A stretch of 64,000 nt of DNA from Yaniella flava (lineage in GTDB: Bacteria > Actinomycetota > Actinomycetes > Actinomycetales > Micrococcaceae): the NCBI RefSeq assembly GCF_039529295.1, contig NZ_BAAAMN010000029.1, positions 1 through 64,000 of the forward strand, read 5' to 3'. The notes below the pieces were generated by a model that had not been told where the DNA came from, did not search any database, and saw only the letters and a list, made by a program, of their open reading frames with translations. Position numbers and translations under genes: made by a program. Numbering within the stretch: the first letter of the stretch is position 1; each line of letters opens with the position of its first letter. Of this stretch, positions 53,101-60,423 are shown one piece after another.

Positions 53101-54012
53101 TTGCGGCACTTGACCCGTACTCTGCGCTGGCTGTTGGATGCCGAAGACGCGGTGGCCTCCGCTACCCGCGACACTGTGCGCATCCTTGCCAACTCGGACA
53201 CGGCCGCACTGAGTCAACTGATCGCCGACAAACCCGTCACCAACGCCTATGTACAATCCATCCTGGACACCGGACGGCGCGCAGGGCCCATTGGTGGATT
53301 CGCCAGGGGCATTTTCTTGGGTATTTACGATCCGACGAACCCAGGCCAACTCGTGGCTGCCTGTTGGGCAGGCGCCAACATCGTACCGGTCACCAAGGAT
53401 CCAGAACACGGGGCCTACTTCGGTCAAGCGCTGCTGGCCCTCGATGAGCGATTTGGTTCCATATTTGGTCCCCAACCCGCAATCGAAGGGATCTGGAGCA
53501 TCCTACAACACGGCCGCCAGACGGCACGTGATGTGCGGAAAAACCAGCCGTTTATGACCATTGCGAATCAGGCAGCGGTGGCGCCGAATCCGAATGTACG
53601 ACTCGCAACCGAAGCCGATTACCAACGGGTTCTTCCCGCATCGGTAGCCATGTTCACCGAAGAACTCGGCTACTCGCCACTGGCCGACGGCTCCAACGGG
53701 TATCGTTTGCGTGTGCGTCAACTCATCGCAAAAGGGCATACGATGCTCGAAACCGGCCAGCACGGCGTCGTATTCAAAGCCGACTTTGGTATCGTCACCA
53801 GGCAGGCAGTCCAAATTCAAGGCGTCTGGATCGACCCGCAAACTCGTGGACAAGGGCACGCAGCAGCTGCGATGGCTGCCGTGGTCAACCATGCTTTGAC
53901 CCTGGCACCGATCGTGTCGCTCTACGTCAACGATTTCAACATTCCAGCGATCAAAACCTACCAACGCGTCGGCTTTGGTACCGTTGATAGCTTCGCTACC
54001 GTACTATTTTAA
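53101..54012 (+). CDS. GNAT family acetyltransferase with DUF4081-type N-terminus
   Basis: A 303-residue protein. The N-terminal half (VASATRDTVRIL, GGFARGIFLGIY) has the look of the DUF4081 domain; the second half is a GNAT fold with RGQGHAAAAMAAVVNHAL as acetyl-CoA loop and SLYVNDFNIPAIKTYQRVGF at the end. Orthologues lie next to rip1 in other actinobacteria (the mycobacterial Rv2867c position). A start at TTG 53101 is preferred because GAAGGGG lies 8 bases before it; a GTG at 53095 would have almost no spacer. Substrate unknown. Confidence 0.83.
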   Translation: MRHLTRTLRWLLDAEDAVASATRDTVRILANSDTAALSQLIADKPVTNAYVQSILDTGRRAGPIGGFARGIFLGIYDPTNPGQLVAACWAGANIVPVTKDPEHGAYFGQALLALDERFGSIFGPQPAIEGIWSILQHGRQTARDVRKNQPFMTIANQAAVAPNPNVRLATEADYQRVLPASVAMFTEELGYSPLADGSNGYRLRVRQLIAKGHTMLETGQHGVVFKADFGIVTRQAVQIQGVWIDPQTRGQGHAAAAMAAVVNHALTLAPIVSLYVNDFNIPAIKTYQRVGFGTVDSFATVLF

Positions 54013-54033
54013 TCACCATGGGAGGAAGGCAGC

Positions 54034-54852
54034 ATGCGCAGATCATTCGCTTGGGTTGCCGTTGGGGCACTGGTACTCACCGGGTGTGCCCAACCGCGCG
54101 AGCAGTCTTCTGTGGATGTCACCCCACCGCCTGAAGTCGAAATCCCGGCCCAAACCGTGTATCACCAGGCTATGAACTCGGTGCTGGATGAAGAAGCCAT
54201 CATCTCTACCGGTGTCCCCGCAATCGAAACGCTCAAGTCGGCTGCAGCAGAGCTCGCGCAGTTCTCACCAGAACCAACCGAATGCGCTGGCACCGTTGAC
54301 TCGGAGTACTACACGACCAATGATGTCGCCGTTGGGTTTCTCTCACGTTCCGGGGAAAACACGCATTCTGCTCAAACGGTCGTCGCCGCGGGATTTGACT
54401 CGGCCGAGGACGCAACGTCGTATTTCAACGCACGCACCTCGGCCTGGAACAACTGTCCATCCGTGGACCTGACCATTGATGACACCAATGTCTTGACGCT
54501 GCACTATTCTGCTGCTGCTTTCGCAGATGCTGAGGAACTCGATATCCCCGACAGCCTGACAGAAGCCGACCAAGATATGGTCTTGAACTCCACGGGCGAA
54601 CTCTCCGGGGCATTCGAATCAGAAGATGTCCCGGTCCCGGACCCCGGGGCGCTGCCAGACTACGTGATCTCACCCGATGAAGTGCCCGAACCAGAAGCGG
54701 ACGTAGACAACATCGCCGTCACATCGTCAACTGTGATCGCTCGTTTCGACAACGAAGTCTTTTTAATCACCGTTGAACCCGGCAGTGACGCCGCCGACGC
54801 CGCGCAGACACTCACGGAAATCACCGACGCGGTACGGGAAGAAACTTCATGA
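54034..54852 (+). CDS. Lipoprotein of unknown function
   Basis: A 272-residue exported lipoprotein; the lipobox is LTGC with Cys18 in MRRSFAWVAVGALVLTGC. The mature part is acidic, has two cysteines at about residues 88 and 145 that could pair, and a repeated alpha-beta layout. It shares features with the next gene (acidic, C-terminal VIARFDNEVFLITVE versus VILRNDNAVFLVAAT), so they may be distant paralogues. GGGAGG precedes the ATG. No function can be given; the pair sits between the GNAT gene and proS. Confidence 0.7.
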   Translation: MRRSFAWVAVGALVLTGCAQPREQSSVDVTPPPEVEIPAQTVYHQAMNSVLDEEAIISTGVPAIETLKSAAAELAQFSPEPTECAGTVDSEYYTTNDVAVGFLSRSGENTHSAQTVVAAGFDSAEDATSYFNARTSAWNNCPSVDLTIDDTNVLTLHYSAAAFADAEELDIPDSLTEADQDMVLNSTGELSGAFESEDVPVPDPGALPDYVISPDEVPEPEADVDNIAVTSSTVIARFDNEVFLITVEPGSDAADAAQTLTEITDAVREETS

Positions 54853-55529
54853 CCCGCCGGTCACATATTGCACTGGCAGGCGCGCTCGCACTGCTCGTCT
54901 GCACTGCCTGTACCGACCAACCATCCCCGGTTGAACCGCCCTCGACAGTTGAGGCTACCACCGAGGATGCAGAATCCGAGGCCCTCACCGATGAGGCTGC
55001 CATGACATCAGCCATCGCCCAGGTGCTCGAACATCCAGACCCAAACGCGCTGCTCACCGGTGATGAAGCAGTCGAGACCCTGACCGGTTTTATAGCATCA
55101 GACGAGCACAACACGAGCAGCGATGACGACCAACAGTGCTCAACGGTGACCCAGACGCAACCCGAAACCGCAGCATTGGGATCCGTGACCGACGACTCCA
55201 CAGCAACCGATGACGAGGAGAGCGGTGAGCCGACCGCACGAGATGACCTCGGTGCGTTTGGTTTCTCCTCAGACGAAGAAGCACAGGCCTTTACCGAAGA
55301 ACTCCAATCCTTCATGAGCCAATGCTCGGCAGGGGAGGTCGCACTGGAAGCGTTGACGCATCACACCGATGAAGCATTCGAAATTCAGGTCAACCCCGAA
55401 GACGAGACGGCCACGTCATTGGTAATCCTGCGCAATGACAACGCTGTGTTCTTGGTAGCCGCCACGCCACCAACCGACGTCGCCCTGGCATTGACACTTA
55501 CCGATCAACTCGATGAGACGCTGCGGTAG
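54849..55529 (+). CDS. Lipoprotein of unknown function
   Basis: A 226-residue exported lipoprotein with lipobox VCTAC, Cys21. A Ser/Thr/Glu-rich spacer is followed by a folded part with two cysteines in QQCSTV and MSQCSAG. Its start codon overlaps the stop of the preceding lipoprotein gene by four bases, so both are made together. The C-terminal strands resemble those of that gene. Function unknown. Confidence 0.68.
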   Translation: MTRRSHIALAGALALLVCTACTDQPSPVEPPSTVEATTEDAESEALTDEAAMTSAIAQVLEHPDPNALLTGDEAVETLTGFIASDEHNTSSDDDQQCSTVTQTQPETAALGSVTDDSTATDDEESGEPTARDDLGAFGFSSDEEAQAFTEELQSFMSQCSAGEVALEALTHHTDEAFEIQVNPEDETATSLVILRNDNAVFLVAATPPTDVALALTLTDQLDETLR

Positions 55530-55575
55530 AATACCTCGAGATACCCATAGAATTGTTGACGAATGGAGCCCCCGA

Positions 55576-57402
55576 GTGCCCTTGCGCATGTCCACCTTAT
55601 TTCTTCGCACCCTGCGCGATGATCCGTCAGATGCTGAAGTCGCCAGCCACAAACTCTTAGTGCGGGCAGGATACATCCGTCGTGCTGCACCGGGCGGCTA
55701 CACGTGGTTGCCGCTTGGCTTGCGTGTGAAGAACAAGGTCGAAAATATCGTTCGTGACGAAATGAACGCAATTGGCGGCCAAGAAGTCCACTTCCCAGCG
55801 TTGCTTCCAAAGGAACCCTACGAGGCCACTGGCCGCTGGGACGACTATGGCGACGGTATCTTCCGGCTCCAAGATCGATCCGGTGCTGACTTTCTGCTCG
55901 CGCCGACCCACGAAGAGCTCTTTACCCTCCTGGTCAAAGACCACTATTCGTCCTATAAAGATCTGCCAGTGTACCTGTACCAGATTCAAACGAAATACCG
56001 TGACGAAGCCCGTCCGCGGGCCGGGCTGCTGCGCGTCCGTGAATTCACCATGAAGGATTCCTACTCATTTACCGTCGACGAAGCCGGTCTCAACGAGGCC
56101 TATGACAAACATCGCGGCGCCTACTGGCGGATCTTTGAGCGGCTCGGTCTGCCGGTCGTAGCAGTCCAAGCGATGGCAGGCGCCATGGGCGGGTCACGCT
56201 CCGAAGAATTCCTACATCCTTCTGCAGCCGGTGAAGATACGTTCGTGGAATCTCCTGGCGGCTACCGAGCCAATGTGGAAGCCGTCGATACCGTGGTACC
56301 CGACGCGATTGACTATGCCGAGGCACCGGCAGCAGAGGTGAAAGATACCCCCGTGTCGACCACCATTGCGGCCCTGGTCGATGTTGCCAACGAGCTCGCC
56401 CCCAAGGCAGAGGGAAGCTGGCAGGCGGCAGAAACCCTAAAATGCGTGGTACTTACCGCGGTGCTGGACGGTGACGAACGCCAAGTCTTCGTGGTTGCAG
56501 TACCCGGTGATCGTGACGTCGACGTCAAGCGTCTCGAAGCCTCTATTGCAGAAGCGCTTGATGTAGCTGGTGAACCCGAGGTCGAACCCGCCACCGAGGC
56601 CGACATGGCAAAACATTCGGGTTTAGTGCCCGGTTACATTGGCCCAACACTGCTCCAGGATGGCACGACGACACAGGTGCTGGGCACCGATTCCGACACC
56701 GGTATCCCATTCTTCGTAGATCCTCGTGTGGTGGCGGGATCCAGCTGGGTGACCGGAGCAAATGTCGATCAGCAGCACGTGTTTGGGCTCGTCGCCGAAC
56801 GTGACTTCACCTGGGACGGCGTCATCGAAGCCACGGCGGTTCGTGACGGTGATCCAGCCCCGGATGGTTCCGGACCTCTCGCGACCCGTCGCGGTATGGA
56901 AATGGGCCACATCTTCCAGCTTGGCCAAAAATACTCTGAGGCATTGGACCTGAAAGTCCTGGATGAAAACGGGAAACAGGTCGTGGTGACCATGGGCTCC
57001 TACGGTATCGGCGTGTCTCGCGCCGTCGCCGCGTTGGCCGAAGCCCACCATGACGAGCAGGGCCTCATTTGGCCAATGAACGTCGCACCTGCCCATGTTC
57101 ATATTGTGGCCACGGGCAAAGACGATGAGATTTTCGAAACCGCAGAGGACTTCGCCACCCAGCTCGAAGCTGCGGGGATCGAAGTGCTCTATGACGATCG
57201 TCGCAAGGTCTCCGCCGGGGTGAAGTTTTCGGATGCTGAACTCATCGGTGTGCCACTGCATGTGATTGTTGGACGGGGCCTTGCCAAGGGGACGTTAGAG
57301 CTCAAAGACCGTCAGGCCGGCACCCGTGAAGATATTCCGGTCGATGCGACGCTCGAACATGTAATCGAGCTGGTGCGGAATTATCAGAACGCTTCGCGCT
57401 AG
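55576..57402 (+). CDS. proS: Prolyl-tRNA synthetase
   Basis: A 608-residue bacterial-type (long) ProRS. Class II motif 1 stretch PLGLRVKNKVENIVRDEM, motif 2 YRDEARPRAGLLRVREFTMKD, then an inserted editing (YbaK-like) domain at about residues 225-385, motif 3 GSYGIGVSRAVAALAEA, and the anticodon-binding domain at the end. A GTG at 55576 is chosen (PLRMSTLFLRTL); GGAG lies 7 bases before it, and relatives start with a short xLRxSTLFLRTL. A TAGAAT -10-like box lies at 55527-55532. Confidence 0.95.
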   Translation: MPLRMSTLFLRTLRDDPSDAEVASHKLLVRAGYIRRAAPGGYTWLPLGLRVKNKVENIVRDEMNAIGGQEVHFPALLPKEPYEATGRWDDYGDGIFRLQDRSGADFLLAPTHEELFTLLVKDHYSSYKDLPVYLYQIQTKYRDEARPRAGLLRVREFTMKDSYSFTVDEAGLNEAYDKHRGAYWRIFERLGLPVVAVQAMAGAMGGSRSEEFLHPSAAGEDTFVESPGGYRANVEAVDTVVPDAIDYAEAPAAEVKDTPVSTTIAALVDVANELAPKAEGSWQAAETLKCVVLTAVLDGDERQVFVVAVPGDRDVDVKRLEASIAEALDVAGEPEVEPATEADMAKHSGLVPGYIGPTLLQDGTTTQVLGTDSDTGIPFFVDPRVVAGSSWVTGANVDQQHVFGLVAERDFTWDGVIEATAVRDGDPAPDGSGPLATRRGMEMGHIFQLGQKYSEALDLKVLDENGKQVVVTMGSYGIGVSRAVAALAEAHHDEQGLIWPMNVAPAHVHIVATGKDDEIFETAEDFATQLEAAGIEVLYDDRRKVSAGVKFSDAELIGVPLHVIVGRGLAKGTLELKDRQAGTREDIPVDATLEHVIELVRNYQNASR

Positions 57403-57412
57403 GTCCCAGTAC

Positions 57413-58105
57413 CTAGGACTCGAAGCTGAATGGGGACCGTCCTGGTTCCCATTCAGCTTCCCAGCGAATAATTTGCCACAGGCCAGCTAACGCGATGTCA
57501 CGCTCATCGGCCGATTCAGCGAGTAGATAGAGCTGAGTCCACTCGTCAACGAGCTCATCTGAGATGCGAAGCATCTGTTGAATGTTGACCTCATCAGAGA
57601 ACCGAACACCTTCTGCAAGATCAAACGTCACCGGCACGACCGGCTGACATTCCTCGAGAAAAAGCGTTTCTAATGCCACCGCAGCGTCATGTGCCTCGCC
57701 TTGTTGGGTTCGCCACTGCGATGCATCGGTCAGCCTGGCCCCACCCACAGTTGATAAATAGTCGACGCCGTGCAGCTGGACAAGAGCGTCTTCCAAAGAC
57801 ATTGCGAATCGACTGCCACATTCGAGCGGTTCAAAGGTTTCAACAGCCTCGGGAATAGACTCAATACTCGATGACGTTGTATCAGAAGCCGCAGAAATCC
57901 GGAGAGCCCGAACCAAATGGGTCGTGTGCTGGGATGCATTCAACTCACTATCGGCTGGCGTGACGCCATCACTACCGTTGAATATACTCGAACTCACCCA
58001 CGTACCGAGGCCCACGAGCAGAGCTAATGTAGCGGCCACGATCACTCTGCGCCCAGTGCGCCGACCTGGTTGAACCGCTGGGCTCATCGAATCTTGTTCC
58101 ATCAC
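57413..58105 (-). CDS. Membrane-anchored protein, possibly DUF4439-like
   Basis: A 230-residue protein with an N-terminal membrane anchor (VIVAATLALLVGLGTWVSSSIF) and an extracytoplasmic helical part with cysteines at LECGSRF and EECQPVV. Its place, between proS and rimP on the opposite strand, and the mainly helical tail (LYLLAESADERDIALAGLWQI) recall the DUF4439 ferritin-like proteins known there in Micrococcales; this match is tentative. The start may be the GTG at 58105 or the ATG at 58102. Confidence 0.55.
   Translation of the reverse strand: MMEQDSMSPAVQPGRRTGRRVIVAATLALLVGLGTWVSSSIFNGSDGVTPADSELNASQHTTHLVRALRISAASDTTSSSIESIPEAVETFEPLECGSRFAMSLEDALVQLHGVDYLSTVGGARLTDASQWRTQQGEAHDAAVALETLFLEECQPVVPVTFDLAEGVRFSDEVNIQQMLRISDELVDEWTQLYLLAESADERDIALAGLWQIIRWEAEWEPGRSPFSFES
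57422..57460. terminator. Terminator inside the end of a gene
   Basis: GAAGCTGAATGGG and CCCATTCAGCTTC pair perfectly over 13 bases, loop 13 bases. It lies within the last codons of the minus-strand gene and just past the proS stop, so it likely ends proS transcription from the plus strand. Confidence 0.7.
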
Positions 58106-58204
58106 ATCTCAGTATTTTGTCACAGTTACCGTCAACACCGCCCAAACGTTCGCAGGGTTGGTACAACTGTTATATCAACACTACAAGGAGTACAGCACCG
58201 TATT

Positions 58205-58777
58205 ATGGCCAGTCGTCCTAGTTTCGCACAAAGCCTTCATGAGTCACAGCCGGCCGTATCCGAATTGGATCCGATAGAGCGAACCGAACTGCAAGCGCTC
58301 ATTGGTGGGATTGTGGAAGGCCACGGATTGTGGTGTGAGGAAGTGCTCATCGAAGGCACACCAGGTGACCGTGTAGTGTCGGTCGTCATCGATCGCCTTG
58401 AAGATCAAGACGACGTCATTATTGATGCCATAACCACTGTGACCCGAGACGTGTCCGAAGCACTCGACGCCCAGGATGAGTGGATACCTGAGCTCAGACC
58501 AGACGATGCCTACACCCTCGAGGTCTCGACCCCGGGCACGGATCGTCCGCTTGTACGGCGCCATCACTGGGAGAAGAACCTTGGGCGTATCATCAACGTC
58601 GCCATTGATGGTGGCGAGCCGGTCGAGGCAAAAATCCACAGTGTTCACGATGACGGCGTCGAATTGACCCTCATCACACCCGGCGCAAAAAAGGGCATGC
58701 CAGTCAAATATTCCGAACCGGAACACTACGGATACGAGCAGCTGTCCAACGCGGTGGTTCAAGTTCAGCTAAAATAG
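58205..58777 (+). CDS. rimP: Ribosome maturation factor RimP
   Basis: A 190-residue protein (30S assembly factor). IVEGHGLWCEEVLIEG and the YTLEVSTPGTDRPLVRRHHW stretch are family hallmarks. The ATG at 58205 is used; AAGGAG lies 14 bases before it, a long but acceptable gap. It starts the rimP-nusA-ylxR-infB-rbfA-truB run. Confidence 0.94.
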   Translation: MASRPSFAQSLHESQPAVSELDPIERTELQALIGGIVEGHGLWCEEVLIEGTPGDRVVSVVIDRLEDQDDVIIDAITTVTRDVSEALDAQDEWIPELRPDDAYTLEVSTPGTDRPLVRRHHWEKNLGRIINVAIDGGEPVEAKIHSVHDDGVELTLITPGAKKGMPVKYSEPEHYGYEQLSNAVVQVQLK

Positions 58778-58849
58778 CTGAGATACCCTAACGAGCGATA
58801 ACTGAAAACACAACAGAATCACAAGTGAATGAACCCACGGAGGAACCTG

Positions 58850-59854
58850 GTGGATATCGATATTTCCCTGCTACGGATGCTTGAGACGGAACATGAGGTT
58901 CCGCTGGAACAACTCATCCCGACCATCGAACAAGCATTGTTGTTGGCATACCATAAATCTCCCGGGGCGATCCATAGATCCCGCGCCGAAATAGATACCA
59001 AAACCGGCAAAGTGACCATCTGGGCCACCGAGTTCGGTGAGGATGACGAACCGATAGGGGAGTTTGACGATACGCCGTCAGGCTTCGGACGGGTGGCAGC
59101 TTCAACCGCCCGACAGGTCATCGTCCAGCGGCTGCGTGACGCCGAAGACGATCAGGTCCTGGGCGAATTTCGTGATAAACAGGATCAGCTGATTTCCGGA
59201 GTCATTCAACAGGGCAGCAACCCCCATATGATTCAAGTTGATCTCGGCAGTGTCGAAGCTGTTCTTCCGCCAGCGGAACAAGTTCCCGGTGAAGATTATT
59301 CGCACGGCACGCGACTGCGTTCCTATGTCGTATCGGTGACTCGTGGCAATAAGGGCCCATCGGTTACGTTGTCGCGTTCACACCCCGGCTTAGTCCGCAA
59401 ACTCTTTGAATTCGAAGTCCCAGAAATCGCCAATGGTCAGGTAGAAATTGCAGCTATTGCGCGCGAGGCAGGTCACCGTACCAAAATCGCAGTCAACGCC
59501 AAAGAATCCGGCATTAACGCCAAGGGCGCCTGTATCGGTGAAATGGGCACTCGGGTTCGTGCTGTGATGGCCGAGCTCAATGACGAAAAAATCGACATCG
59601 TGGACTTCTCTACAGATCCCACGAAGTTCATTTCTGCAGCACTGTCACCATCAAAAGTGGTCAAAGTCTATGACGTGGATGAAGCCACGCGTTCTGCCTC
59701 CGTTGTGGTGCCCGACTACCAGCTGTCGTTGGCGATTGGGAAAGAAGGGCAAAACGCCAGACTTGCCGCCAAGCTGACTGGATGGCGTATCGACATCATG
59801 GGCGAGTCGGTGTATGAACAGCAGGTTGCGGCGAAAGCACCGGCTGAGGACTAA
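58850..59854 (+). CDS. nusA: Transcription termination/antitermination protein NusA
   Basis: A 334-residue NusA with N-terminal domain, S1 (GVIQQGSNPHMIQVDLG), and KH1-KH2 (KESGINAKGACIGEMGTRV and SLAIGKEGQNARLAAKLTGW). It lacks the C-terminal repeats seen in proteobacteria, as is normal for actinobacteria. A GTG at 58850 is the start: GGAGG lies 6 bases before it, while the earlier ATG at 58829 has none. Confidence 0.96.
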   Translation: MDIDISLLRMLETEHEVPLEQLIPTIEQALLLAYHKSPGAIHRSRAEIDTKTGKVTIWATEFGEDDEPIGEFDDTPSGFGRVAASTARQVIVQRLRDAEDDQVLGEFRDKQDQLISGVIQQGSNPHMIQVDLGSVEAVLPPAEQVPGEDYSHGTRLRSYVVSVTRGNKGPSVTLSRSHPGLVRKLFEFEVPEIANGQVEIAAIAREAGHRTKIAVNAKESGINAKGACIGEMGTRVRAVMAELNDEKIDIVDFSTDPTKFISAALSPSKVVKVYDVDEATRSASVVVPDYQLSLAIGKEGQNARLAAKLTGWRIDIMGESVYEQQVAAKAPAED

Positions 59855-59928
59855 GTCCTTTGGCATCAATGAACCCATTTGCGTTAGACTAGTACGGGTT
59901 GACGAACGTGTGACAGATTTGGAGGCCC

Positions 59929-60243
59929 ATGGGCAACCATGAACCAGTGCGCTTATGCATTGGATGTCGCACACGCGAACAGACCAAAAATTTGGTACGC
60001 GTTGCGTTTGAGAAAACTCGCGATTCCCGATCGCTGGTGATTGATACACGACGCGTACTTCCGGGACGTGGTGCATGGTTGCATCATGATCCGGAATGCT
60101 TATCCACGGCACTGCGCAGGCGAGCATTTGCTCGAGCCTTTCGACATCACGTTGATACCGAAGAGCTCGCAGAAGTGCTCTCGAGCTGGCTGTCGGATAG
60201 CACCAACACATTGAACAATGATGAAAGCGGGTCAGAGAACTGA
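59929..60243 (+). CDS. ylxR: YlxR family RNA-binding protein
   Basis: A 104-residue DUF448 protein: LCIGCRTREQTKNLVRV at the start and LPGRGAWLHHDPECL in the middle, the two conserved patches of the family. Binds RNA; likely linked to ribosome or RNase P function. GGAGG precedes the ATG. A TAGACT box at 59885-59890 could serve as its own promoter. About 180 bases without a gene follow before infB. Confidence 0.9.
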   Translation: MGNHEPVRLCIGCRTREQTKNLVRVAFEKTRDSRSLVIDTRRVLPGRGAWLHHDPECLSTALRRRAFARAFRHHVDTEELAEVLSSWLSDSTNTLNNDESGSEN

Positions 60244-60423
60244 TGGATACCCGGTGAGCACACGATGAGTGCCCAACGATGAATATCAAAGTCAGCTCAC
60301 GACGCATGAGCCACCCTACGGTCGGTTTTGTGCGTATGACGACAGAGCATACATTTCGACCGGCCCGAATCGCGGTTGTGTACTAATTAGTGCAGGCCAC
60401 GATTCAGCCAGAACAGGAGAATC

